Source: Hymenopellis radicata
Lineage: Eukaryota > Basidiomycota > Agaricomycetes > Agaricales > Physalacriaceae
Reading direction: 5' to 3'
Assembly: GCA_015501595.1 (NCBI GenBank)
Contig: JADNRX010000095.1
Span: forward strand, 1 to 64,000
DNA length: 64,000 bases
Positions within the stretch are counted from its first letter, which is position 1. Each line of letters begins with the position of its first letter. Shown piece after piece: positions 21,067 to 33,943 of this stretch. The notes beneath the pieces were generated by a model. It made no database searches. It was given only the letters and a program-made list of their open reading frames with translations, and was not told the DNA's origin. The position numbers were made by a program, and so were the translations under genes.

Positions 21067-22655
21067 CCCCTCCTCGACATGTCTCGCCACAGCAGATATC
21101 ATATGCGCTCCACGATGCATGGTCAAAACCGATGGGATATATGCGGCCTCCTTCCCCACTCCAGGGAAAGGTACGCCCTTCGGAGGTCCAGTCATAACCG
21201 TATAAATGATCTCCCCTCGGGCTTCGTAAGAGATAGGAGTACCGAGAGGGACGACTAGTTCGGGCGGAACGGGGTCTCTGTCGTTGACTGGGATGTCTGC
21301 GAAGAGGCCATCGCGACGGATATTAAAGACTGCGATTAGCAGTCGATTAATGATGGACAGGTACAGACAGTACTAGAAAGACTTACCGAAGCCACGAGAT
21401 TCTAGTTCACTGCCCGTTCCTTCTTCTCGTGGCACGAACCACCCTTGTCCATCTCGTCGCACGATCGTAGCGTCGCATTCTGCTATTAGAGAACAAAGAG
21501 AAGCTTTATCCCAGGTCACCTGGGGTTCAAGCTTTCGCTTCTTCTTTTTTCTTTCCGTTGACGTGTCTCCGGTCTCAGCCTTGTCAAATGCTCGAACAGA
21601 TACCTTGAGTCGATGGGGACATGCCTCAGGCGGAAACATAGACTCGTCCTCTTGGCAACGTCGAAGATCATACAAGACCCACACACGAATGTTCTCTTCA
21701 TGTTCCCCGGAGTGATGAATGGCTGCAGATAATAGGATATAAGTTCAAATTTCGTCAGTGAGGAAAATAGAATCACCTTGTCCTTTTCCAAACCATTTAC
21801 CGCAGTGTAGAGCAATAGACCACGAGAATGCGGGTCCTCGAGAGATCGGTATCGATTCATCCTCTGTGAGTTGAGGCAAAAGGACGGCGCCAGCTATGCC
21901 CATGTCCGTCCTAAGCTCTTCGGCAAGGCCTTGAATCAGCGTCGTGCGGATGGTCAAGGCCAGGTGCAGAAGGCCATTGGGGCCGTCTTCTGGATCGCCG
22001 AACTGAAGCATCAAGAAGTACTAAGCCCTTCGTTAACGCGTTCGTAATCAAAAGGAGCGAGCTAACCTGTCGTTGGGATGTATCTTCATCACGGTAGATG
22101 ATCGTGCAGGATCTTGAACCGCCGCGGAAGAGGTCGTGAGACGTGCGCTTAGCGAAGAGCTTCGTAGCTATTTGGACAGATCAGTACATGTTTTGGGAGG
22201 TCGTGCAGTGATAGAGATATCTACATTGCTCGTTGTTAAGATTCTTTACAGTAGCTGCGATGGCGTTCTCCGACGCAGCATACGGGCCTTCAAAGGTGAC
22301 ATCAATCGCGAAGAATACATCCGGAGGGTCCAGCGCTGTGGCGAGCGCCGTTGGTTTGTCATGGTCTCCCTCGGCCCAAGTAGACGTTCGTCGGCTATCC
22401 GTCAAAGCGTGAGTGCAGCAAAATCTATATAGAGAAGGAACACGTACCAGTCAACATGCAGAGCATCGTTACTGGTGGCGCAGAGGCGAAACTCCGCCTT
22501 ACAATGCTGTCTGTTCATGAAATAGGCTGTTAACAATTCTAGTTAGATATCCACCGTGGTTGTATCGCTGTGTGTTACTCACCGCTGCCGTTTCCTCTCC
22601 ATTCTCCTTGCACAAAAGAAAGCAAGTCCTCCGAGTCGGTCTGCGAGGTGGTCAT
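21007..22655 (-). CDS. unrecognised 441-aa protein, seven exons, intact
   Basis: Exons 22655-22583, 22526-22448, 22394-22225, 22167-22067, 22020-21777, 21722-21387 and 21329-21007, with introns of 46-57 bp, close exactly at 441 aa from Met 22655 (MTTSQTDSEDLLSFVQGEWR). Recognisable stretches: FFAIDVTFEGPYAASENAIA, LFAKRTSHDLFRGGSRS, a strand-rich YFLMLQFGDPEDGPNGLLHL, a basic KKKKRKL patch in an acidic linker that could be a nuclear signal, then a C-terminal segment ending at the 32-bp repeat. The open frame extends upstream of the Met (GRATGVHLIWEQA), and another plausible exon (GLEFNIFDNDAIARYRH) lies near 22710-22770, so the true start may be further left. Family not recognised. Confidence 0.65.
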
Positions 22656-22927
22656 GGCTTGCTCCCAAATCAGATGGACACCAGTAGCCCGACCAACACT
22701 GCTAATTAATGAGTTTTCATATGACGGTAGCGCGCGATGGCATCGTTGTCAAATATATTGAATTCTAAGCCGAAGTAACCTAGCATTCAGTTAGTGTCGT
22801 TTATGGGAAAGCGTGGTCGTCCGAAAGAGGTAATTCCACCAAAGGGATGATCGGACCGAAGTACGAGTGTCCACCGACCGACCATTTGATCTCTCTCCTC
22901 ACTTGGCGCATTCTCTTCCTGACATTC

Positions 22928-25900
22928 ATGGCGTCTCCTGCTGTCGGCACTGCTCCTTCAGAAGGGCCGTTACCCGAAGGGTCTTCTTCCGTTGTAGTCC
23001 AACCCGCCATCCCGACTTCGACTCCCATCGCTGATAAGCACGTCTTGGTCTGAGGCAGGATGGGCCTGTATACACGTCCTCCCAGCCCATTTTTAGCGAC
23101 GACCACGAGAAACGGTTCCCTGAACTACGCATCGGCCACGCCGTCAAGGCAGCCTTCAATTAGTCGGAGCTCTTATTTAAATATCGCCGACTTCGTCATG
23201 TGGTATAATGGTACCGGTATCGTAAATCCAATCTGGAACGCACATAGCTCTCTCCACGTCGCCCTTTTACTACTGCCATCCATGTCATCTCCCGCTCCTT
23301 CCCCTTCTGCCCCTCAAGAGGGAAAGTTATTGGAAGGATCTTCATCAGACTCTCCAGTCCAACCCGCCATCCCGACTCCAGCCCCATCGCTGATAAGCAC
23401 GTCTTTGGTTTGAGGCAGGATGGGCCTGCGTACACGTCCTCCCAGCCCATTTTCAGCGACGACTACGAGAAACGGTTCCCTGAAGACGCATACTGCGAGG
23501 AAAATGGCCCAAACGCCAGGGTATATCGCACGTATGTGGAGGAGGCCGCTGCGTATGACGCGAACATGGTTGGACAATCCCGCGATGGCCTCGATGTCAT
23601 GCTTGTCTTTGTAGGTTTTCTCTAGCTTTTCTACGCGCTTATCACAGATGTTCACAGGCTGGTCTGTTTCTCGCTGTGGTCACGTCATTTCTCGTCAGGT
23701 GTCGCAGAATTTGCAGGCAGATTACATGCAAATGTCTGCGGTTCTCCTTCACGACCTCGTTTTCTTACAGCTCGCTTTGGCTGACGGTGTTTCCGTCGCC
23801 AACATCACCCGTCCTTCTGTCAACCCCGCCCAGGCATACGTCGCTGATGGAATCACCGTCTGGGTCAACGGCCTTTGGGTTGTCAGCCTCCTCGCTAGCT
23901 TGACTGTTGCGCTTGTCGCCGTCCTAGCAAAGCAGTGGCTGCACCACTATGTCTCCCTCCCATCCGGGACTCCCAAGCAACGCAGTCACATCCGTCATTT
24001 TCGATTCATGGGACTCGAGCAATGGCGTGTTCTCACCATCATTGGAACGCTACCTATTGTCATGCATATTTCCCTCACCCTATTCCTTTCCGGCCTCATT
24101 CTGTTCTTCATTCCACTCCGACAATCACTTGCGTGGGCTGTTGGCATGATTACAGTCGTTATCTCTGTGCTTTATCTTGTCGCCAATGCCATGCCTATCT
24201 TCTTCCCTCGGTGTCCATACAAGACACTATTCACAGAGTCCTTTACTACATCCATCAATACCTATTGTCGGCATCAGGTTCATTACTGTGTTGGTTCGGT
24301 TCTCGTTTGATGAGAATTTTGGGCCATCGAAATTGGCGCCTACGATGGCAAGCTACTGCTCATATCCGCCACCCTCCTTGATGGCTATAGAGACTCATGC
24401 TGTTGACTCCACAAGTGACACCCTCTCCGTCGACGTGTTTGATTGGTTGTTTAAAATATCTTCAAATCCTTCAGTTCGTAGCATCGTGTTGCAGGCACTT
24501 TCGGGTCTTCCTTCTGGCGCGTCGAAGTATATTCATGCACAGTGGTCCGATGGGCGTATACGCGAGATGGATTTGGAGCGTTCTCGAGTGATGGAACAGT
24601 GTATAACACATCGTGTGCATGAGCCTAAGGGCATTGTGTGTATACCGGGTCGCGAGGCGAAGCTTGAACGGCTCTGTCGTTCACGTCTTTTTGCCGCCTG
24701 GAAAGTACTTTTCCGGAAGCCTACGCTTCAACTTCCATGTAATGTCGAGGTTTCCTTCCAGGCCACTCTTCTTCTGCCGCACACCCCATTTAAAGCCTCA
24801 GAACAATTGGATTACGTGAACTTCTTCTTGATGCACCATGATGTCAGACTACACTCACTAGTGTGGAAGGGGCTTCGTGTGGCAGGCAGTTGACGCAGGC
24901 ATATTTCGCCAGAGTGATCTGGCCATCTCCGCCTCGTACGCCAAATTGCCATGCTCCTCCTCCTTCCGGAACAGTATATACCCCCCGACATACAGGTGAC
25001 GCTGCCGGAGGCCATGCGCATTCATTCACGGCCCTCCCTTTGGGGAGCTTTCCTGGCTTGTCCAATATTTCGACGTTTCGACAGTGACGATTCCTCATTA
25101 CCGCTCCACGAGCGATTCTTGATAACTGCTGGTAAATTCGCGCTAGATGGATTGATGATATACAAACACTGGCAGTTGAGAGGAGGGAATATTTCGAGCT
25201 CCTCAATTGCGTCCTACAACATCTCGAAAAAACTGTGAATGACCGGTCCTTTCCTGACCTTCGACGTGGGCCAGTTCAAGCTCTTGTCATTGCGGTCGCA
25301 GAAAGTGACCCTCTGAGCTGAGGCCGATGCCCGAAGACGGCGCGCAGTCACTTGACAAACTCCAGAAGGAGTGTCTTCGGCTGACAGTTGGGATCTATGC
25401 ATTGAATGCGAGGAGATCGTCCTCTTATCCCTCTTTGCATAATTGTATGCATTTCTCTATGCAACTCTGGTTTCTCGATGATGTGGAGTTTGCCCATCTT
25501 GCTTGGGACCATAGCCATCTCATTACCCAGCCCCAGATTGCCTGTCAAACAATGGGTTGTGCACTTAGTCGAGGCCTCGAGGAGGCATATCGTCACTTCA
25601 TTCATGGGAACAAGTGGATGGAAGTGTTGTCCCCACTTTGGGTATTCTGGTGGGAACAGGCGTGAGGAATATCCATATATAATTGCGGACTACGTCGATG
25701 GTCTCCAGCTTTGTAACAAGCGAATCGGCCAGACAAACCTTTGTCGAGCATCTGCACACACCTCGAAACCTCATCACCTGTTTCCTCACGCTGTATTACA
25801 ACTTGAGAGACTGCAAAAGATGATTGATTTACGCCCGATCACCAGTCTTGGGTAGGATGTCGCTGTACCATGCGAGCGGTTCTCGGCTGGTTGCGAAATT

Positions 25901-26076
25901 CGACGCGCGAGGCTTCAGATTTTCCTCTTCTTGATTTCTACGGAGGGAGAAGCCTAAACTCAATGTCCTTCAACGACAGATTGATAGCAACCTTGTTGCA
26001 TAAGGAAGTTGGCATGCTTGAACAGGCAGTTCAGTTACTAGATGACAATTTAACCATGAACGAAACATCTACCTGA
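22928..26076 (+). pseudogene. DUF6535-like membrane protein, ruined, with duplicated N-terminus
   Basis: Two N-terminal copies (22928-23110 and 23282-23490, offset 354 bp) read MxSPA...PLPEGSSS...VQPAIPT, then DKHV..RQDGP.YTSSQPIF. The second continues VYRTYVEEAAAYDANMVGQS, an intron (about 23612-23658), AGLFLAVVTSFLV, QVSQNLQADYMQMSAVLLHD, FWFL-type helices (VNGLWVVSLLASLTVALVAV), LAKQWLHHY and FMGLEQWRVLTIIGTLPIVM. This order (soluble Tyr/Asp-rich start, AGLFSAV-type helix, KQWL, helix pair) matches the Agaricomycete DUF6535 family as I remember it. Downstream fragments to 26076 (DWLFKISSNPSVRSIVLQAL and others) fit its long C-terminal region. The frame changes at about 23385, 23695, 24290, 24890, 25230 and further on. 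Some shifts lie in short runs, but their number favours real decay. Confidence 0.65.
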
Positions 26077-26209
26077 TCCTGTTATGTACGATTAGAATTT
26101 ATGATCGTCGAATAATCGAGTTTTGATAAGCACAATACCAGCAAGTCGACGCGCTCGTTTCCAGGTCAATTGTCGTACTTACACCAAGAAGACACGGATT
26201 CGCTTACAA

Positions 26210-27689
26210 TCACCAACTTTTACCGACATTCCTCCCCGACTCTACACAGTCAACCAGACTGACACCGTCGACGCCTGCACCAGCAACTTCGAAGCGCCCA
26301 CCCCACTGTTCTTTGAGCGCCTTCCTTATCTCTGTCACTCGTTCCAAATGCCCCGGAGTTGGCGTCGGAATACAGTCGACATGGCGATTAACGCGCGTCA
26401 GGACGGGTTCCGGGAGCGGCTTCCCAAGGTGGCTTTCGAGATGCTTCAAGACATCACAGACATCGGCCGTCGAGGGATACGGTCCACCAAGCATGACGGT
26501 CAATTTAGTGAAATTCGCAGACGCGAAGGAGAATCCTGGGAAGACAGAGAGCAGGAATCGAATATGACGCCGAGGATACCTGGGCTTGATGATGTATAAC
26601 CTTCAAGAGGGCGGGGAATGAGGTATCCGAAACCTGGTGGATGGATGGAGGATGAAGGGACGGGGAAGACGAAGTTGATGACGGTCACGGTAGAAGATGG
26701 ATTGGCGGTCAAGTGGGGGATGTTTGGGAGCAGATGGTGCAACGACGGGAGAGGGATTGTCGAGACAACATGGGTGGCATCGTACTGTTCGCCGTTTTGC
26801 GTCGTTACATTTGTACCCTCGATGGATGCGATAGAGCTATTATATATAAACTCTACTTTTGACTGCTTGGACAGATGACTTTTGCAGGGCGTCTGTGAGA
26901 GTGGACATTCCGCCTTTGAATGAGAAAACAGACGCGTCCTTGACGAGGTTAGGTACGCCACCCAAGCTGTATTGCGGTATTGGTGGCGATGTAGTTCCGC
27001 GCAAGAGTCCGAGCACTACGCTGCCCCAGCCACGTTCCTCGATGGTCCATAACGTATCGCGCGTTGCGGCGCGGACGCTGACATTTCGCGAGTCGGCTGC
27101 GTATATCCATGGATGAGGGCGCTGCCGAACTCGCGCGCGAATTTCTCTCCGAATCTCCTCGACATAAAGCTTGCAATATCCTCGTCAACGATGCCAATGG
27201 GCCGGTTTCGTTTCCTGAATGGCTCGAATGCAACGGCGGACATTAATGTTTTGCGAAGTGGGGACCGCAAGAGAGCAGATATTCCAGCCGGAATACACTC
27301 GATGCGCCCAAGCTCAGGAGAATATATGAATCTGTTCTGCGCGGCCGGGGCAGATTTGGGCACAGTGATGAGCGAGCCTTCGAGGCCGAGCAGATGGACC
27401 TAGGTGGCCTGTCTTTTAATGGGTGAGCATGATGCCCAACGTGTCTGCCCACCAGCTCAAGTATTGCCATCGAGTGGGGTCTGATAGTTCTTGGCCCCGT
27501 TTCCAGCGTCATCTGGGCGGTGTCGCCGCGGTCATTGTTAACAGTGACGCGTTCACTGCGCACCCAGCCACCGACACGATTGCTTTTTTCAAAGACGCGT
27601 ATGGCAGCGTCAGGAAAACGACGAGAGAGGTGAAATGCAGCAGAGAGACCAGTCAGTCCGCCGCCCAGGACGGCTATCCGCTTGCTCAT
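26210..27689 (-). CDS. HEM14: protoporphyrinogen oxidase (HEM14-like), three frameshifts
   Basis: Oxidises protoporphyrinogen IX to protoporphyrin IX in mitochondrial heme synthesis. Met 27689 starts MSKRIAVLGGGLTGLSAAFH, the FAD-binding GxGxxG motif, followed by RVFEKSNRVGGWVRSE and the family signature LETGPRTIRP. A 53-bp intron (27400-27452) leads to SAPAAQNRFIYSPELGRI, VDEDIASFMSRRFGEKFARE, then in shifted frames GIYAADSRNVSVRAATRD, SLGGVPNLV, VVSTIPLPSLHHLL and the C-terminal GAGVDGVSLVDCVESGRNVG. Shifts: about 27108 (-1), 26876 (+1 or -2), 26529 (-1). With them corrected the gene closes at 475 aa, near the usual fungal length. Because heme synthesis needs this enzyme, sequencing error is more likely than loss unless a second copy exists. 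Confidence 0.85.
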
Positions 27690-27863
27690 CGTCGTGGTCG
27701 TCAAGCGACCGGCATTTGCCGCGTACTGCTGCTTTTGCTCTACCATGACGGACGGATTGTATGCTTTTCACAATTTTGACACTAAAAAGAGTGCCGACTG
27801 CCTCAAGCGCGTCAAGTTGATCTGCGTTCATACTTGGGTGTCAAATGTAGCACGCCGCGATGA

Positions 27864-27870
27864 TATAAAA
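27864..27870 (+). promoter_or_regulatory. TATA box in the divergent HEM14/ABC promoter
   Basis: TATAAAA lies about 30 bases before the ABC transporter Met (27899), inside the 209-bp spacer shared with the divergent HEM14-like gene. Confidence 0.5.
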
Positions 27871-27898
27871 TTCTGCTTCGTCTCACTGGAACCCCACA

Positions 27899-30800
27899 AT
27901 GGCGGAGAGCATCCCTCTCCAGGTCATCTGCGAAGATGGCGCCGCTGAATTTCATGCGTCGGCTTCTCACTCCAGATCTCACTTCAAAGAGCGGCTCAGT
28001 CGAAGAACTACCGTGTCATTGGACTATTTCGACCCCGTCGGCACACAAAACCTTGCTGAAAGGCTGCGACGCGTTTCGCGCAGTCATCTCGCCGACTCTC
28101 AGACCACCCTCAGTGACCAGCCAAGGGATCCGGACGCGTTTGACCTAGAAAAAGTCATGCGCGAGATGATCAGTCAGTGAGTATTCTGGGACGTTTGTGC
28201 TAACCATTGCGTTCAACTTCCTTTTAGAAGTAACCAAGCGCAGATCAAGTACCGTCAACTGGGTGTCTCATTTGAAGGCCTGCGTGTTGTCGGTCTTGGG
28301 TCAGCGTCGTCCTATCAAGAAACACTGGGCACGCTTCTGAACCCAAGCTACCTCGGAGAACGGCTGCGAAACGCCAGGAATCCTTCGTTGAGGAACATTA
28401 TATCCGGCTTTGAAGGTGTAGTCCGTCCAGGAGACATGCTTCGTCTGTACTTCTACAATATCCCAAAAGTTTGTCTAATTGCCATGTAGTTGTCTTGGGT
28501 AGTCCTGGATCAGGATGCACCACTCTTCTAAAAGCTCTGACGAATCAGCGTTCTGAGTATTATTCGGTCGAGGGCGAAGTGAACTACGACTCACTCACTC
28601 CGGACACCCTTGCCAAGCATTTCCGCGGCGACGTTCAGTACTGCCCCGAAGACGACGTGCATTTTCCTACTTTGACGGTGGATCAGACACTCAAGTTCGC
28701 TGCCAAGACTCGTGCGCCTCACAAGCGACCGCTTGCATGGAGTTCCAAGGAAGACTTCATTGATGTCACGACGGACATCTTGATGACTGTGTTTGGCCTC
28801 CGTCACGCCAAACATACATTCGTCGGAGACTCGTCTATCCGCGGAGTGTCAGGAGGCGAGAAGAAACGAGTGTCTATTGCGGAAGCATTAGCTACTCGAA
28901 GCCGAATTGCTGCATGGGACAAGTGAGCATCTGCCTCTGTTCTGAAGAGATTTCTCTGATAATTCTTCAGCTCAACGCGCGGTCTAGATTCCTCGACTGC
29001 TCTTGAATTTGGTCGTGCGTTGCGTATCGCTACAGACATGACTCACATGGCCACGATAGTTTCTATCTACCAAGCAAGCGAATCGTTGTACCAACTATTC
29101 GATAAGGTCTGTGTAGTCTATGAAGGGCGCATGGCGTACTTTGGGCCTGCGGACCAGGCTCGACAGTATTTCATCGACATGGGTTACGTGCCTGCGAACA
29201 GACAGACGACGCCAGATTTCCTTGTGGCCATCGCGGATGCACACAGCCGTATCCCCAACCCAGATGTCGCGACAAGACCGCGAACCGCTAGTGAATTCGC
29301 AGATTATTTCCTCAAATCTCCGATTGGGCAGCAGAATCGTGATGATATAGAGCTCTACAAGTCTGTTTATGTGGGGTCGACTGTCGTTGAACAGGAATAC
29401 CGCACGTCTGCCTCGGAAGAGCATGCGAGGCATTCGAGACTGTCCTCGTAAGTCGCTCTTGTGCGACGTGTTCTCTATGACACCTTTCAGGGCTTATGTC
29501 ATTTCGATACCTATGCAAGTACGGGCAGTCATGACGCGCCGCGTCCAGATTCTCAAGGGCAACAGATCCGCGACTATTGCTCAACTTCTGTACGAATGTT
29601 TACCCTACACATTCTATTACTCATATGCAATTTGATAGATCCTTCATCGTCAATGGTATTATCGTTGGAACGGTCTTCCTGCGCCTCAAGAGTGATACTT
29701 CGTCGTTCTTCAGTCGAGGAGGTGTTTTGTACTTGTAGGCATACTCATTTCCTACAGGTGGTCTTCACCTGAACATTTACTCAGTGCACTTCTGTTTGGA
29801 TCCCTTTCGAGCATGGCCGAGATACCCGCTCTCTTCAGTCAACGGACCATCGTTGCCCGCCACCAAAAAGCAGCTATGTATCACCCGATGATAGAATCTA
29901 TCGCTCTAACGTTGGTTGACATCCCGATCTCTACATTGACTATGCTGGTCTTCGGCATAATGATGTATTTTCTCGTCGGTCTACAATCTACAGCCAAGCA
30001 GTTCTCGTGAGTTGGTTTGTCTAGCACTGAAATTGGCTTAACACCTCATGGATGACCAGCGTTTTTCTGTTGTATCTAAACACGACTGCTCTGTTGATGA
30101 AGGCCATTTATCGCGCGGTTGCTGCTGCAACGACCGCCGAAGCGTCTGCTATGGCTGTCGCTGGTCAGTAAAGAACCGCTGCGTGAAATACAAGGCTGAC
30201 CGCACAACAGGCTTGACAACGTTGGCCCTCAACATCTACACGTAAGTCTCTTTTTTGTTATAGCTCACAAACTGGTATCCGAACGCTACTCATACAGGGG
30301 TTACACAATTCCCAAACTGACCATGGTCAGCGCTCTGAAATGGATTGCGGCCATAAATGTAGGTTTTCTTCGTCTTGGCTTCCGGTTTTTGTTGATAGTT
30401 CACAGCCCTTGCGGTACGCTTTTGAGGGCGTCATGGCAAACGAGCTCCACGGCTTCCAAGCGCATTGTATTTCCTTCGTGCCGTCCGGGCCAGGTTACGA
30501 GGGCGTCAGCCCATTGAACCAAGTGTGTGCCGTCGTTGGCTCTACTGCGGGCCAAATATATGTGGAAGGCGATGTGTATCTCAAGCTGGCGTTTGATTAC
30601 TCGTATGACAACCTGTGGAAGGTAAGCTCTCATTCGTTACCACGAGACCAACAACTGAACTTGTTCGGCCGCAGAACTTTGGTATTATCGTCGGGTTCCT
30701 CGGCGCTTTTTGGGTGGCACAATTCCTGTTCTCGGAGTACAATACCTCTCTCGCCTCGGATAATTCTACGGTGATGTACCGACGGGGAGGCCAGCACGCT

Positions 30801-33401
30801 GTCCGCGGTCCAGAAAAGCATGATGAAGAATTCGGTTTCTCATCTACCACCGCACAAGCAAAGCCAATCGATCACGGGACTGCACCGATAGCGAGGAGTA
30901 ATGACCTCTTTTCTTGGTTTGGACTCAACTACACTGTCTCGCTCCCTTCCGGGCAGCGCGTTCTCTTGGACAATGTAATGGGTTATGTGGCACCGGGAAA
31001 GCTGACTGCGTTGATGGGAGAATCGGGTGCCGGAAAAGTTGGTGCATACCTTTCTCTTAACTGCAATGATTTTCATTAAGTCACATAGACAACGTTGTTG
31101 AACGTACTAGCTCAGCGCGTAGCGATGGGTGTAATTCGTGGAGATCGGCTCGTCAATGGTCAACGACTTCCGAATGACTTTCAATCGCAAACGTCGGTTA
31201 TTTCCCTCCATTGTTGGACCGAGATGTTCTCAATACATCTACAGCGGATATTGTCAACAAATGGACACTCATACTCCAACAGATACTGTCCGAGAAGCCC
31301 TCCTCATCTCCGCCAAGCTTCGACAACCTGTTTCCGTGCCGTTAGCAGAAAAGGAAGCCTAGTGCGTTGAAACTACGGCCTTGTAGAACAGCGCCTAAAC
31401 CTGCCCATTAGTGTCGATCAATGTCTCAAAATGTGTGGCCTTGAAGACTATGCCGACGCGATTGTGGGTTCCTTGGGCGTAGAGCACAGGAAACGGACCA
31501 CGATTGCTGTTGAACTTGCGGCCAAGGTGCGTTAAATTGCGCCACACCCTCTCAATGCTCGATCCTGCACCACAGCCGAAATTGCTTCTGTTCCTTGATG
31601 AGCCTACATCTGGTCTCGATTCTCAGAGCGCCTGGGCAATTGTGAGGTTCCTTCAAGATTTGGCTCGTAGCGGTCAAGCTATACTGTGCACGTACGTCGG
31701 TTGGCTTCCTTTCAGGCGGCCTTGGCGACTTATGTTCATTCAGCATTCATCAGCCTTCGGCAGAGCTTTTCCAAGCATTCGATAGACTTCTGCTCTTGCA
31801 GAGGGGCGGAAAAATGGTGTACTTTGGCGACATTGGCCGAATTCGTACACGTTAATCAGCTATCTTGAGAGAAATGGTGCGCGCCGGTGCCATTATACAG
31901 AGAATCCGTGAGTGCGTGTATGAGATCAATGCAACCAACGTGAACCGGTTTCGACAGGGCCGAGTTCATGCTGGACGTCATTGGTGCCGGCGCCACAGCG
32001 CAATCTGAACACGACTGGCGAGTGTATTCATGCGTCGGGTTCCTGCGTATGGTGTTAACCGTATTGGCAGGCATCAATTATGGAACGATTCTCCTGAGCG
32101 CGCTGATCTGCAGAAAACGATCGAAGGAATCCATGCGACAGGAAAGTCGGGCGGCGCGGTGCTAACAGAAACAAGCGGAGAGTTCGCAACGCCGTGGATG
32201 AACCAGTTCAGGGTTCTATACACTCGCGAAAACATTGCCAGATGGAGGAACCCTACATATCTTACTGCCAAGTTGATGATGAACATCGCCACCGGATTAT
32301 TTGTTGGAGTGAGGGCCGGTTCTCCAATACTTCCTTCGCACTGACGACTGTTGCGTAGTTTACGTTCTACCAGAGCGATAACAGCCGCCAAGGGACGACA
32401 AACAAAATTTTCGTCAGTGCATTTTCCCAGCGTCGAGTAGTACTACCCTTTAACTTGGCGTGATGCTCAGGCCATCTTTCTCTGCCTTGTGGGGTCGGTT
32501 ACTCTGGTGAATCAACTTTCCGTCGAGACGATCAACATGCGCCACATTTACGAGACGCGCGAACGGCCGAGCCGGATGTATCACTGGTCTTCCTTTTTAG
32601 CCGCTCACTTTTTATCCGAACTATTTTGGAACGTGTTGGGCTCGTTGATTTTGGTTCTCTGCTGGTATTGGACTGTGGGCTTCCCTTCGTCTCGGGCCCC
32701 ATACACGTTCCTCTGCTTGGCGCTGATGTACCCCACATTCTACACTAGCATCGGCATCGCGGTAGCTGTCTCTTCTCCGAATGCACAAGTGGCCAACATC
32801 CTGTCGAGTTTTGTATTCGTGTTCATCCTTGTATTGTTCGTCGTTTTTTTTACAATAGCTGACTTGGATTGACTCGGGTTTTGTAGTAACGGGGTGATGC
32901 AGCCATTCCGACTTCTTGGTTGGTGGAAGTGGATGTACCACGTCACTCCGTTCACATATCTGGTCGAGGGTCTAGCGGCGAATGGTAAGCAAGGGACCTG
33001 ACCTCCAACTGTTTACTCATGTCTATATGCTAGTCATTGGTGGGGGTCTGACGATGAGTTGTTCCGAGAGAGAATTTGTTTCTCTTGATCCGCCATCTGG
33101 TCAAACTTGCGGGGCCTTTCTGCAACATTACATGGAGATGGCAGGTGGCTACCTAGTTGAATCCTGAAGATACAAGATCGTGTCATTTCTGTCCGTTCCT
33201 TGACGCGGACGTATATCTTGAGCAAGCTCTCAATATGTCGTATTCGCATCGGTGGAGGGACGTTGGGCTGTTGTGGATCTATATTGTTGTTAACGTAAGC
33301 AGCTCCTTCAGATACATCTGTTCTGCACTGAATGTTTTCTGCAGATATTGGCGATGTTCTTCCTCATGTATATCCTCCGTATTCGTAGAAGCAGTAATTA
33401 G
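27899..33401 (+). CDS. PDR-type (ABCG full-length) ABC transporter, 24 exons
   Basis: Plasma-membrane exporter of the yeast Pdr5 type, layout NBD-TMD-NBD-TMD. I placed 24 exons with introns of 43-58 bp. NBD1: Walker [13 protein letters not shown] at about residue 170, signature [13 protein letters not shown], Walker B region with the fungal WDNSTRGLD formed across a splice. TMD1 follows ([16 protein letters not shown]...). NBD2: [20 protein letters not shown], Walker A GESGAGKTTLLN (splice inside), [18 protein letters not shown], Walker [26 protein letters not shown]2 ends [20 protein letters not shown]. Two 1-nt shifts break it: near 31836 (-1) and 33158 (+1). With both corrected it closes at 1449 aa, normal for the family. 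Several donors are unusual (GTCTGT, GTCGGT, GTTGGT, GTTCGT). Substrates cannot be read from sequence. Confidence 0.88.
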
Positions 33402-33462
33402 TACACATGAAGCATCGCAATTTCGCGCGCAGGAGTGACGTCCGGAGAAGTATTGAACATCT

Positions 33463-33578
33463 TTTCTAGATTGGCTTACGGTTGGCATGTCTGGTTTCCT
33501 GAATTGCGGAGTTCGAATCATCTGACATTCAGAAGATAATCTGCCCTTCAAAATGGCTACGGGAAGTTGTTCACTGTA
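33463..33578. mobile_element. terminal fragment of the 4418-4933 element family
   Basis: Compared with the reverse complement of 4418-4520 this is about 85% identical by eye: TCTAGATTGGCTTACGGTT, GCGGAGTTCGAATCATCTGA, AGAAGATAATCT and the end ACGGGAAGT. Only one terminus is present, about 60 bp past the ABC transporter stop. The segment also contains loose matches to RNA polymerase III A and B boxes (TGGCTTACGGTTGG and GAGTTCGAATC, 37-38 bp apart), so descent from a tRNA-like sequence is possible. Confidence 0.65.
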
Positions 33579-33940
33579 CATGCATGCACAGCAGAAAGTG
33601 CAAGGTGCTCTCGAACATTCTGTACTACTAACTAGACTCTACTGTGCGAGCTCGGATGTAAGTCGGCTCTCTGACCATTCTTGTTGAATCTGCCCTTCCT
33701 CGTATCATCACGGGCATTGTATGGACGTGTACTTATGGAAAGCTTCGTTGCAACTTGCTGGACATCCATTTTGGGCACCCTTTTTGTGATTCTTGGAGCC
33801 TTGAGGGCTAACACGATTGACGACATACCCGGCCTTGGAGAATCATACAGGAACACATTGAACGCCTCAAGACACACAGTGTATAAACTCCCGAAAGTGA
33901 GTAGCCTCAGTGTAGCGAAGTCTAACGCGCACTTGGCTTG
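33579..33940. other. spacer between transposon relics
   Basis: A plus-strand frame at 33681-33947 contains a hydrophobic stretch (SFVATCWTSILGTLFVILGA) but has no start context, splice partner or known relative that I recognise. I leave it uncalled. Confidence 0.3.
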
Positions 33941-33943
33941 GTC

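Noticed and set aside
22801..23655. Minus-strand frames of 101 and 113 codons
   Set aside because: They are antisense shadows of the duplicated DUF6535-like N-terminus, whose plus-strand reading matches a known family.
33470..33520. Possible tRNA gene (A-box and B-box-like sequences)
   Set aside because: Box spacing is too short, no acceptor stem or cloverleaf closes, and the sequence is shared with the terminus of the 4418-4933 transposon.
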